Shown here piece after piece: positions 19,864-28,182 of a DNA stretch of 64,000 bases; position 1 is the stretch's first letter, and each line of letters starts with the position of its first letter. Source of the DNA: Thalassospira marina (lineage in GTDB: Bacteria > Pseudomonadota > Alphaproteobacteria > Rhodospirillales > Thalassospiraceae); contig NZ_CP024199.1 in the NCBI RefSeq assembly GCF_002844375.1, positions 2,591,001 to 2,655,000 on the forward strand, in the 5' to 3' direction. The position numbers were made by a program, and so were the translations under genes. The notes under the pieces were generated by a model. That model worked only from the letters and a program-made list of their open reading frames with translations. It made no database searches and had not been told where the DNA came from.

Positions 19864-20550
19864 ATGGACTTTTCCTTCCTCTCAGAACTGGGTGCCAGAG
19901 ACGTTTTTGATCTGGTTGTGGTGGCGATTGTCCTACTGTCGGGCCTGTTTGCATTCTTTCGCGGCTTTGTGCATGAAAGCCTTTCCATGCTGGGCTGGGT
20001 TGGTGCCGGTGTTACGGCCCTTTATGGCTATCCGGTTGCCCGCCCCTATGTCCGCGAACTGATCCCTTCCCAACTGATTGCCGATCTTGCCACGGGCATT
20101 GGCCTGTTTGTGCTGTCCTATCTGATTTTTTCCTTCATCAGCGGGCGCATCGCAAAGGCCGTGCAAAATTCCGGGCTTGATAGCCTTGATAGCACCCTTG
20201 GCTTCATTTTCGGGCTGGTGCGGGGTGGTCTGGTGGTGTGTATTGCCTATCTGGCCCTGTCATGGCTTATGCCCCCTTCACAACAACCCGAATGGGTGCA
20301 AACCGCGCGCACCCGCCCGGTTTTGCAGGAGGGTGCCTATTTGCTCAAGGCTGCCATGCCTGATGCGCTGTTTGACAATACCGCCGAAGAAATCGCCCGT
20401 ACCCAGCGCGAGGCCGATGCACGCGATGAAACCTACCGCAAATTGCTGGGCCCAACGCCAAAAGCCAGGGAATCCGCGCCAATTGAGGGCTACACCCAGG
20501 AAGAAATTGATGCCAAAAACCGTTTGATCGATGCTGTAACCCAGCAATAG
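19864..20550 (+). CDS. cvpA: CvpA family membrane protein
   Basis: A 228-residue protein with four predicted membrane segments in its first 140 residues and a charged C-terminal tail. CvpA is named for colicin V production in E. coli, where it lies upstream of purF; the same cvpA-purF pairing is seen here. Its biochemical role is not settled; envelope homeostasis has been suggested in enterobacteria. Confidence 0.9.
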   Translation: MDFSFLSELGARDVFDLVVVAIVLLSGLFAFFRGFVHESLSMLGWVGAGVTALYGYPVARPYVRELIPSQLIADLATGIGLFVLSYLIFSFISGRIAKAVQNSGLDSLDSTLGFIFGLVRGGLVVCIAYLALSWLMPPSQQPEWVQTARTRPVLQEGAYLLKAAMPDALFDNTAEEIARTQREADARDETYRKLLGPTPKARESAPIEGYTQEEIDAKNRLIDAVTQQ

Positions 20551-20778
20551 TTTTTGGCAGCACCACCTTCGCGCGGTGCACAAAATGATTTTAAACAGCA
20601 TTGGCAGGCACCTGACCCGCAAAAGGTTCTGGACCAAACCCCCAAAAGCGTTATACAACGCCCTCGCGCGAAGATATGGATTGCCCCTGGTGGTGATCCC
20701 CAACGAGTGAGGCGTCGGGATTTCGTTAACGCGTGCGGCATCCGATAGACGCCACCGGCGAGAGAGCGGAACCCACTC

Positions 20779-22242
20779 ATGCTGACCACCAACCCATTTG
20801 ATGACGACAAGCTACGCGAAGAGTGTGGCGTATTTGGCGTTTTTGGCTCGTCCGATGCGGCAGCCCTAACGGCACTTGGCCTTCATGCCCTTCAGCATCG
20901 CGGCCAGGAAGCGGCCGGTATCGTTGCCTACGATGGTTCTGACTTTCCCGCCCACCGGGCGTCAGGCCAGGTTGGCGATATTTTCGGATCCCAGGACGTA
21001 ATCGAAAGCCTGCCCGGCCATCGCGCCGTTGGCCATGTGCGGTATTCCACCGCAGGCGGCAAAGGCCTTCGCAATGTGCAGCCCCTGTTCGCCGATTTTG
21101 AATTTGGTGGCCTGGCGATTGCCCATAACGGCAACCTGACCAACGCCCTTGCCGTGCGTGACCGTCTTGTGCGTCGTGGCTCCATTTTCCAATCCACGGC
21201 CGATACCGAAGTTTTCATTCACCTGATCGCAACCAGCCTTTACGAAAAGATCGTCGATCGCCTGATCGATGCACTGCGTCAGGTCGAAGGGGCGTACAGC
21301 CTGGTAGTCATGACCCAGAAAAAGCTGATCGGTGTGCGTGACCCGTTAGGTGTGCGTCCGCTGGTGCTGGGCAAACTGCACGACTCCTACATCTTTTCAT
21401 CGGAAACGGTTGGCCTTGATATCGTTGGCGCGGAATTCATTCGCGACGTCGAACCGGGCGAAATCGTCGAAATCACCGATGAAGGCATTCGTTCGATCAA
21501 GCCGTTCAAACCGGTCAAATCGCGCTTCTGCATTTTTGAACATGTTTACTTCGCCCGCCCCGACAGCATTGTCGAAGGCACAAGCGTTTATGACGTGCGC
21601 AAAAATATCGGCCGCGAACTGGCCCGTGAATCCGCCGTTGATGCCGATGTTGTCGTTCCGATCCCCGATTCAGGCGTGCCTTCCGCACTTGGTTATGCCG
21701 AAGAATCCGGTATCCCGTTTGAACTGGGCATCATCCGCAACCATTATGTCGGCCGGACCTTTATTGAACCGACCGACCAGATCCGCCACCTTGGCGTGAA
21801 GCTGAAACACAACGCTAACCCCGGCAAGCTGAAGGGCAAGCGCGTTGTGCTGGTTGATGATTCCATCGTGCGCGGTACGACTTCGACCAAAATCGTTGAA
21901 CTGGTCCGTCAGGCCGGTGCGGCCGAGGTGCATATGCGTATCACCAGCCCGCCCACAGCCCATCCTTGCTTCTATGGTGTTGATACACCGTCGAAGGAAA
22001 AGCTGATGGCGGCGAACCACAAGATCGACGAAATGGCGAAAATGATCGGCGTTGACAGCCTTGCGTTCGTCAGTATTGACGGGCTTTACCGTGCAACCGG
22101 CCTTCCGGGCCGTGATGCCGAAAACCCGGCTTTCTGTGATGCCTGCTTCACCGGCGATTATCCGATCCGCCTGGTGGATCACACCGCCGAAGAAAACAAA
22201 AACCGCAAGCTTTCACAGCTTGTTGAAAGACGTACTGCATGA
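20779..22242 (+). CDS. purF: amidophosphoribosyltransferase
   Basis: PurF makes 5-phosphoribosylamine from PRPP and glutamine, the first committed step of purine synthesis. A short propeptide of about 15 residues precedes the nucleophilic cysteine in EECGVFGVFG. The PRPP loop is VVLVDDSIVRGTTS. Cysteines in SRFCIF, HPCFYG and FCDACF correspond to the 4Fe-4S ligands of the B. subtilis-type enzyme. Length is 487 residues. Its stop overlaps the next start by four bases (ATGA). Confidence 0.96.
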   Translation: MLTTNPFDDDKLREECGVFGVFGSSDAAALTALGLHALQHRGQEAAGIVAYDGSDFPAHRASGQVGDIFGSQDVIESLPGHRAVGHVRYSTAGGKGLRNVQPLFADFEFGGLAIAHNGNLTNALAVRDRLVRRGSIFQSTADTEVFIHLIATSLYEKIVDRLIDALRQVEGAYSLVVMTQKKLIGVRDPLGVRPLVLGKLHDSYIFSSETVGLDIVGAEFIRDVEPGEIVEITDEGIRSIKPFKPVKSRFCIFEHVYFARPDSIVEGTSVYDVRKNIGRELARESAVDADVVVPIPDSGVPSALGYAEESGIPFELGIIRNHYVGRTFIEPTDQIRHLGVKLKHNANPGKLKGKRVVLVDDSIVRGTTSTKIVELVRQAGAAEVHMRITSPPTAHPCFYGVDTPSKEKLMAANHKIDEMAKMIGVDSLAFVSIDGLYRATGLPGRDAENPAFCDACFTGDYPIRLVDHTAEENKNRKLSQLVERRTA

Positions 22243-22949
22243 GTGCGCAAAAGCGTCTTGAAGGCAAGATTGCACTGGTTACCGGGGCATCGCACGGCAT
22301 TGGCCGTGCGATTGCCAAACGCTACGCCGCCGAAGGTGCCACCGTCATTGCGCTGGGCCGCAATGTCGGCGCGCTCGAAGAACTCGACGATGAAATCCGC
22401 GAAGAAGGCGGCAAAGCCGTTCTTCTGCCGCTTGATCTGACGATGTATGAAAAGATCGATGCGATGGGTGCGTCGATCTATGAACGCTTTGGCAAGCTTG
22501 ACATCGTTGTTGGCAATGCCGCCGTTCTGGGCGAACTGGCACCGGTTGGGCATATTGATACGCAGATGTTTGAAAACACCTTTGCTGTCAATGTCACCGC
22601 CAATTTCCGCCTGATCCGCAGTGTCGACAAGCTGTTGCGTTTTTCCGATGCCGGCCGCGCCATTTTCCTGACTTCCGGTGCATCGGCCAATGGCCGGGCC
22701 TATTGGGGGCTTTATGCCTCGACCAAGGCCGCGCTTGAATCCCTGGTGCTGTCCTATGCCCAGGAAATGGAAGACACCAAGGTTAAGGTCAATCTGGTTA
22801 ATCCGGGCCGCATCCGCACCACAATGCGTGCAACCGCCTATCCCGGTGAAGACCCGCAAACCCTGCCGACTGCCGAAACCATCACCGATATTTTCGTTGA
22901 TCTGGCAGCCGATGATTGCAGCCATCACGGCGAAATCCTCAAGGCTTGA
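22239..22949 (+). CDS. short-chain dehydrogenase/reductase overlapping purF
   Basis: An SDR-family oxidoreductase of 236 residues with the TGASHGIGRAIA cofactor motif. Catalytic Ser is in FLTSGASA, and Tyr and Lys are in YASTKAA. The four-base overlap with purF implies translational coupling. The purF-SDR pair is common in alphaproteobacteria, but no purine-related role is established. It resembles YciK-type SDRs. It is followed by a strong terminator. Confidence 0.87.
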   Translation: MSAQKRLEGKIALVTGASHGIGRAIAKRYAAEGATVIALGRNVGALEELDDEIREEGGKAVLLPLDLTMYEKIDAMGASIYERFGKLDIVVGNAAVLGELAPVGHIDTQMFENTFAVNVTANFRLIRSVDKLLRFSDAGRAIFLTSGASANGRAYWGLYASTKAALESLVLSYAQEMEDTKVKVNLVNPGRIRTTMRATAYPGEDPQTLPTAETITDIFVDLAADDCSHHGEILKA

Positions 22950-22984
22950 TAAGAAGCCTTTTGCGTTTCACTGCTGCAGATACA

Positions 22985-23020
22985 CAAAACGGGCCGCTTT
23001 GTTGGCCCGTTTTATTTTTG
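22985..23020 (+). terminator. terminator after the purF-SDR unit
   Basis: Arms AAAACGGGCC and GGCCCGTTTT enclose eight bases and are followed by ATTTTTG. It faces the end of the convergent ABC permease gene and may work in both directions. Confidence 0.85.
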
Positions 23021-23049
23021 GCATCTATCAAGCAAAACCAAACCGAAAC

Positions 23050-24621
23050 CTATTCAGCCGTTTGCATCCCCAGCCGCGAAAGAACCCACCGTTCGGCAAA
23101 AACAACCAGCTGGTAAAACACGACAGACAAAATGACTGACAGCACAGCCACCGTCCAGATCATGCCGTAATCCATATAGCCACGGGACTGGTTTAACAAA
23201 TTGCCCAGCCCCCTGCCCGTCGCCAGCCACTGCGCAATCATGACACCCAATAGCGCGCGCGGCACTGTCAAACGGGTGGCAGCAAACAGATAGGGCAATG
23301 ATGCCGGGATCGTCACCATGCGCATTTCCTGCCAGGCCGATGCCCCATAAGCCCGCGGCACATCACGCGCGCCCTTGGGCACCAGGGCAATGCCCTGTGC
23401 CAGCGTTACAAAGGCAGGAAAGAAGGTTACCGAAATCGTCACCCACAATGTCAGCGACGTTCCCCGCCCCAGCAACAGCACCAGAAGCGGCGTTAACGCC
23501 ACCAGCGGCATTGTTTGCGTGACCAGCGCAACCGGCATCAGGGCATTTAAGATACGTGGGTAAAGCCGTGTGGAAATTGCCAGTACAAACGCCACAGCCA
23601 AGCCCGCAGCCATCCCGGCAAAGGTAATGGGCAATGTTTCGGCAACTGCCTGCCACAGACGCCCCTGCGCATTTGCCGACGATGGTGCATAAAACAGATA
23701 ATTCACCACCCCCAACGGGGTTTTCGCAATCATATCAGGTACGGATAACAGCCGGATAAACAACCACCACAACCCAAACGGCAAGGCACATGCCCCTGCC
23801 AGCAAGGCAATGCGGGCAAACGGCCCCTGTGCGCCAATCTGGCTATCGGGTATTGCCGTATTCATCGTAACAGCCCGGCTGGCCCCCAAAAACCGCTCCG
23901 ATAACAGCGCAAAGACCAGATAGCTTAACCCGGCAATCAGGGTAGCAAGCAGGCCAATACCCCATAAACGGTCCGGTTCGGCACGGCCAAGTGACCCCAG
24001 CAAATAGGCGCCAAGGCCCCAGCGCCCCCCGCCACCAAATTCGGCCAGGATGGCCCCTAAAACCGCATTGGGGGCTGCCACACGAAAACCCGACAAAATG
24101 GAAGGCACAGCACCGCGCAATTGCACCAGGCGCATCACCGCCCAGTTTCCCCCACCATAGGCTCGAACAACATCGATTGCACGGCTGTCAGCCTGGCTTA
24201 GGCCAATGACCGTGGCCGTCATGGTGACAAAATAAACACCCAGTGTCGCCAGCACGACACGCGGCGTCATTCCCGACAGAGTCAGAGTCAGAATTGGGGC
24301 AATGGCAATGGGTGGCAGGGCAAAAATGGCAATATTCACCCCGCGCCATAACCGCAGGGCCACCGGTGACATGGCAAAAATAATACCCGCTCCAACCCCC
24401 AACAGATTGCCAAAAACAAAACCCAGCCCCGAACCGTAAAGGGTCGCCATAATATGCTGGGGGTAATCCGCACGATCCACCCACAGCCGGATCAGAATTT
24501 CGGAAAAGCCAGGCAGCGCCCCACCCGCAACCAGATCAAGCCTGCCAACGATTTCCCAAATCACCAGCAGGCCAATCGTCGCGACAATGCCCTTCAAGTG
24601 CCCGTCCTTATTCAACGACAT
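23050..24621 (-). CDS. ABC transporter permease, two permease domains fused
   Basis: This 523-residue protein consists of two SsuC/TauC-like permease halves in tandem. The first EAA-type loop is in RAYGGGNWAVMRLVQLRGA (about residue 160), the second in RAYGASAWQEMRMVTIPAS (about residue 430). A single chain thus supplies both halves of the pore. The ATG at 24621 is chosen because it overlaps the ATPase stop by 14 bases and gives a normal N-terminus; an upstream start at 24723 would add 34 unlikely residues. Last gene of the uptake operon. Confidence 0.88.
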   Translation of the reverse strand: MSLNKDGHLKGIVATIGLLVIWEIVGRLDLVAGGALPGFSEILIRLWVDRADYPQHIMATLYGSGLGFVFGNLLGVGAGIIFAMSPVALRLWRGVNIAIFALPPIAIAPILTLTLSGMTPRVVLATLGVYFVTMTATVIGLSQADSRAIDVVRAYGGGNWAVMRLVQLRGAVPSILSGFRVAAPNAVLGAILAEFGGGGRWGLGAYLLGSLGRAEPDRLWGIGLLATLIAGLSYLVFALLSERFLGASRAVTMNTAIPDSQIGAQGPFARIALLAGACALPFGLWWLFIRLLSVPDMIAKTPLGVVNYLFYAPSSANAQGRLWQAVAETLPITFAGMAAGLAVAFVLAISTRLYPRILNALMPVALVTQTMPLVALTPLLVLLLGRGTSLTLWVTISVTFFPAFVTLAQGIALVPKGARDVPRAYGASAWQEMRMVTIPASLPYLFAATRLTVPRALLGVMIAQWLATGRGLGNLLNQSRGYMDYGMIWTVAVLSVILSVVFYQLVVFAERWVLSRLGMQTAE

Positions 24622-25378
24622 GCAGCACCTCGGCGACTTCATCACACATCTGGTGAAATTCGGGGTCGGAAAACAGCGTTTCATCACGCGGCCGGTCAAA
24701 GGGCACATCAATAATCGCGGCAATACGCCCCGGTTTCGAATGCATCACAACAATGCGGTCTGCCAGAAACACCGCCTCGTCTATCCCGTGCGTTACCAAA
24801 AGCGCGGTTGCGCCGGTTTCGGCCCATATGCGTTGAAGCTCCAGGTTCATTTGCCGACGCAAAATCTGGTCAAGCGCGCCAAACGGTTCGTCAAGGAACA
24901 GAACCTTGGGATGCGTCACAAGGGCCCGCGCAATGGCAACGCGCTGGCGCATTCCGCCCGAAAGCTCGCCCGGCAGCGAATTTTCAAAACCTTTCAGGCC
25001 AACAAGGTCGATCATCGCCTGAACCTGTTCCTGATGGTCACGGGGTTTACGGCCCAAAACCTCCAGCGGCACTTCGATATTTTTGCGCACGCTGCGCCAG
25101 GGCAACAATGCAGCATCCTGAAAGGCGACACCGGTCAAGCCTGCCCGGCTGGCATCACGCGGGGCCTGCCCTTCAAGCAGCACTTCGCCGCTATCGGCAT
25201 TTTCAAGGCCAAGGGCGATACGCATCACCGTGGATTTGCCACAGCCCGACGGCCCGATAATTGCAGTAAAAGAACCAGCCGGGCAGCTCAGGGATACATC
25301 CCTGAGCGCCTCAACCGTTTTGCCACGGCCCCGAAAGGTTTTGCTGAGCGCAGAAAGCTTAATCCCGTCGGGGGCCAT
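24608..25378 (-). CDS. ABC transporter ATPase, nitrate/sulfonate/pyrimidine type
   Basis: A 256-residue ATPase of the NitT/TauT class. Walker A is GPSGCGKSTVMR, signature LSGGMRQRVAIARA, Walker B VLFLDEPFGALD, and the H-loop is in LVTHGIDEAV. It starts two bases after the binding-protein gene and overlaps the permease gene, so the three form one transporter unit. The ligand is set by the binding protein, not by this subunit. Confidence 0.93.
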   Translation of the reverse strand: MAPDGIKLSALSKTFRGRGKTVEALRDVSLSCPAGSFTAIIGPSGCGKSTVMRIALGLENADSGEVLLEGQAPRDASRAGLTGVAFQDAALLPWRSVRKNIEVPLEVLGRKPRDHQEQVQAMIDLVGLKGFENSLPGELSGGMRQRVAIARALVTHPKVLFLDEPFGALDQILRRQMNLELQRIWAETGATALLVTHGIDEAVFLADRIVVMHSKPGRIAAIIDVPFDRPRDETLFSDPEFHQMCDEVAEVLHVVE

Positions 25379-25380
25379 GA

Positions 25381-26361
25381 TCAGATCTCCTCAAGCAGCG
25401 TGGTATCAAACATGTCCCGCGTGCCTTTAATGCCGATCTGGCCCAGCGCGGAAAGGCAGGCTTCAATATCGTTTTCCGACATGCTGAAAACGCCATTCGG
25501 GCTTTCAATCAGCGGCTTTTGCGCTGTGTTGAAATAAACTTCGTTATCAATGGTCCGGCCCGTACCTTTAAACCAGCTATCTTTCCATTGCGGCGGATAA
25601 ACCGCCGGGTCCGCCAGGTTTTCCGTCCATCCCTTGCGCGATGCCCGCAGCCATGCCACCAGTTCCTTGCGTTTGGATTTCAGTACTTCTTCCGTCACAA
25701 CAACGGTGTCGTTGAAAATGGTAAAGCCAAAATCATAAAGCAGGAAGGAAGTGGCTTCCTTGCCCTGCTGAGAAATGGTGTAGGGAACGTTGGTGGTGAA
25801 ATCCAGGCTGGCATCGATCTCACCGCGCAAAAGCGGCGTCGGGTCATAGGCATAGGGCACAATATTCACATCAGCCTTGTCGATGCCATTCATCTTAAGC
25901 ATGGCTTCAACCGAAATCACATTGACCGGTGGCACCGCCAGCGTTTTGCCAACCAGATCGGCTGGCTTGGTGATCGGGTTCGATTTCAGCGACACAATGC
26001 CAATCGGGTTTTTCTGGTATTGCGCACCAATAATTTTAAAAGGTGCGCCCTGTTCGGCAATCGCCTTGATGGTTGTATCAGGTGTCGTCAGGGTCAAATC
26101 CGCACGATTGGCAATGATCGTGCTTTCCGGGATCACGTCAGGCCCACCTGAAACATATTCAAGATCAAGCCCTTCATCGCTGTAATATCCCTTGTCCATC
26201 GCAAGGAAATATCCCGAAAATTCGGCATCATTGATCCAGGATGCCTGCATCACAAATGGCGATGCGGCCCGTGCGCCAAACGGGCGGAATGACATGGCCG
26301 AAGCCGCAACCCCTGCCGCCGCGACGCCCAGAAAATGGCGGCGATTTAAACGTAACGTCAT
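25381..26361 (-). CDS. NMT1/THI5-like periplasmic substrate-binding protein
   Basis: A 326-residue solute-binding protein. The N-terminus has RRHFLGVAAAG followed by an ARA-type cleavage region, which looks like a twin-arginine signal. The mature part begins with FVMQASWINDAEFSGYFLA, typical of the NMT1/THI5-like group that binds thiamine-pyrimidine precursors and related compounds. AAGGAG lies eight bases before the ATG at 26361. The context (cyclo-ligase-like gene, RpiR regulator) suggests a pterin-, folate- or pyrimidine-like ligand, which is inference only. Confidence 0.88.
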   Translation of the reverse strand: MTLRLNRRHFLGVAAAGVAASAMSFRPFGARAASPFVMQASWINDAEFSGYFLAMDKGYYSDEGLDLEYVSGGPDVIPESTIIANRADLTLTTPDTTIKAIAEQGAPFKIIGAQYQKNPIGIVSLKSNPITKPADLVGKTLAVPPVNVISVEAMLKMNGIDKADVNIVPYAYDPTPLLRGEIDASLDFTTNVPYTISQQGKEATSFLLYDFGFTIFNDTVVVTEEVLKSKRKELVAWLRASRKGWTENLADPAVYPPQWKDSWFKGTGRTIDNEVYFNTAQKPLIESPNGVFSMSENDIEACLSALGQIGIKGTRDMFDTTLLEEI

Positions 26362-26384
26362 CGAAAGTCTCCTTGATATGGCGT

Positions 26385-27122
26385 TCAGGCAAGACCCTGA
26401 ATGCGCTGAAGCTCCTGAAGGGGGGGCGTTTGCTCTATTTGTTTTGGGTCCAGAAGCGGCCATTTCACGCCGCTGGGACGTTTGGCTCTGCGGCCAATTT
26501 CATGCATGCAGGTTGGTGTCGCGATACGGTCGACCAGAATATCGGTTTCGGAAGGCTGCAACTGGTCCTGGACCACCTGCACATCGTGAACAACCGCCGT
26601 AACCGGCGTTGCCTCGTCCACCAGGCCAAGGTCGGTAAACATGCCCCATTCCAGATCAAAGAAACCATGCCCCTTGCCGAAACGAACCCCGTTAACCGAC
26701 ACCGCCGATGCTCCGGTCACCATGAAATCAAACCGTGCACGCCGCGCGATTTCCTCAAGCGTGATCGGGCGACCGAAATGCTCCATACCATCCAGCCAGG
26801 AGGCGTAAAGGGCCGCCCCTTCGGGCACCATTCCTGGCTCGATCAGCAAAAATCCGCGATAAATGCCATAGGTGGACATGACAAAGGATTTGCCATCTTC
26901 GATCATGCGACGGCGCAAATCAGCCAAGCAGTTATCAGGCGTAATGAACGCAAATTCAGACTTCTGATAGGCTTCCTCTGCCACAACCCGGTCAACTGCG
27001 GCTTCCGATCCCTCAAAATCCGGGATGACCTCCGCGAAATTCAGATGAAACCGGGTATCCGGTCTGGCTACGTCATGCAGCTTGGTCCATATTCTTTCGC
27101 GTATCACCTTGGAGGTTGACAT
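26385..27122 (-). CDS. 5-formyltetrahydrofolate cyclo-ligase-like protein
   Basis: A 245-residue protein that resembles the 5-formyl-THF cyclo-ligase/MTHFSD-like group. The segment VRFGKGHGFFDLEWGM matches the position of the family's glycine-rich GxGYYD loop. The second half contains THF-ligase-like strands (VTAVVHDVQVV). Canonical cyclo-ligases are near 190-200 residues, so this is a longer variant. The ATG at 27122 is preferred over one at 27137. First gene of the uptake operon, 23 bases before the binding-protein gene. Its actual substrate is unknown. Confidence 0.75.
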   Translation of the reverse strand: MSTSKVIRERIWTKLHDVARPDTRFHLNFAEVIPDFEGSEAAVDRVVAEEAYQKSEFAFITPDNCLADLRRRMIEDGKSFVMSTYGIYRGFLLIEPGMVPEGAALYASWLDGMEHFGRPITLEEIARRARFDFMVTGASAVSVNGVRFGKGHGFFDLEWGMFTDLGLVDEATPVTAVVHDVQVVQDQLQPSETDILVDRIATPTCMHEIGRRAKRPSGVKWPLLDPKQIEQTPPLQELQRIQGLA

Positions 27123-27138
27123 TTTGCAATCCCGCATC

Positions 27139-27189
27139 GTTTCATTAATCAGCGTTTCACTGTTTCAAAAATAAGAAACTGTTGTTTCA
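27139..27189. promoter_or_regulatory. GTTTCA repeat cluster, candidate RpiR operator
   Basis: GTTTCA occurs at 27139, 27154, 27162 and 27184, and GAAAC in inverted orientation at 27175-27179, making GTTTC-N8-GAAAC. All lie in the 112-base gap between the divergent regulator and the uptake operon. RpiR-family operators often carry TGAAA/TTTCA half-sites. Confidence 0.55.
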
Positions 27190-27234
27190 AACGTCAAGCA
27201 GAATTTGTCACGCCCCCAATCTCAAGGGACTAAA

Positions 27235-28083
27235 ATGGCCTCGCGACTTATCCTTAGAATTCACGAAAAACAGGCAAAACTGACCAGCGCGGAAAAGAAG
27301 ATTGCGCAGGTTATCCTGGAAAATCATGATATTATTGAAACACATACGGCAACCGAGCTTGCCAATATGGCCGGTGTTTCAAAGGCGACGACGGCACGTT
27401 TTTTTCGCACCCTGGGCTATGCCGATTTTGAAGAAATACGGTTGCAAGCACGCGATGAACGCAACCGAAAACAACCCTATCGTCAAACAGTTGTTTCAAA
27501 CGCACCAAACGTTTTGGGCCGTTCCATTGGTGATCATCTGGAACTTGAATTACGCAATCTGACCCGTTCTTTTGAAGAACTCAGCTCGCACAAGCTGATT
27601 GAAACCGCCGAAATTTTATCATCAGCACCGCGCATCTGGTTTTTGGGTTTTGGCGCCGAAGATGGTGTGGCCCGAGTCGGTCGTGCCATGTTGTCGCGGC
27701 TGCGCCACGATGTGCATTATATTTCCGGCATTGGCGAGGATTGGTCCAGCGACCTGGCAATGGCCGGTCCGCGCGATGCCCTGGTGCTGTTAACGCTTGA
27801 TACACGGCCCAAAATCATGCGGTCGATCATCTCCTATGCCCGCACATCACGCATGCGCATCATCACCATCACCGCACATGGATATGAACGCCAGGCTTCG
27901 CGCTTTTCCGAGGTTGTCCTGCCCTGCCATGTCGCGAATTACGGCCTGCTGCCCACCCACGCCACCATGCTGTCCATGTTGCGCTTGGTTGGCATCACCT
28001 ATGCGGGCAAACATCCCGAAGCCGTTAAACAGCGTGCCGAAACACTTGATGCCATCATCGAAGAACTCGACATGATGGAATGA
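27235..28083 (+). CDS. MurR/RpiR family transcriptional regulator
   Basis: A 282-residue regulator with an N-terminal RpiR-type helix-turn-helix (ATELANMAGVSKATTARFFRTLGY, about residues 40-64, quoted as ATELANMAGVSKATTARF) and a C-terminal SIS domain (residues 115-250) that usually senses a phosphosugar or related ligand. The ATG at 27235 with AAGGGA upstream is chosen over a TTG ten codons earlier. It is divergent from the uptake operon and probably controls it and itself through the GTTTCA repeats. Confidence 0.88.
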   Translation: MASRLILRIHEKQAKLTSAEKKIAQVILENHDIIETHTATELANMAGVSKATTARFFRTLGYADFEEIRLQARDERNRKQPYRQTVVSNAPNVLGRSIGDHLELELRNLTRSFEELSSHKLIETAEILSSAPRIWFLGFGAEDGVARVGRAMLSRLRHDVHYISGIGEDWSSDLAMAGPRDALVLLTLDTRPKIMRSIISYARTSRMRIITITAHGYERQASRFSEVVLPCHVANYGLLPTHATMLSMLRLVGITYAGKHPEAVKQRAETLDAIIEELDMME

Positions 28084-28141
28084 AACAACGGCGCACGGCC
28101 CCCATTCGAGCGACTGCCCGTCAATAAGCCGACCAGAAACG

Positions 28142-28173
28142 AAAAAGGGCCGCCAAATCGGCAGCCCTTTTTT
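28142..28173. terminator. bidirectional terminator
   Basis: AAAGGGC and GCCCTTT arms with inner GCC/GGC pairs lie between the convergent RpiR gene and der. A-run on the left and six T on the right suit both directions. Confidence 0.85.
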
Positions 28174-28182
28174 CTGAAATCC

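Noticed and set aside
23050..27122. TPP riboswitch controlling the NMT1/THI5-like operon
   Set aside because: The leader before 27122 is too short and contains no CUGAGA-type TPP core; GTTTCA repeats are seen instead.
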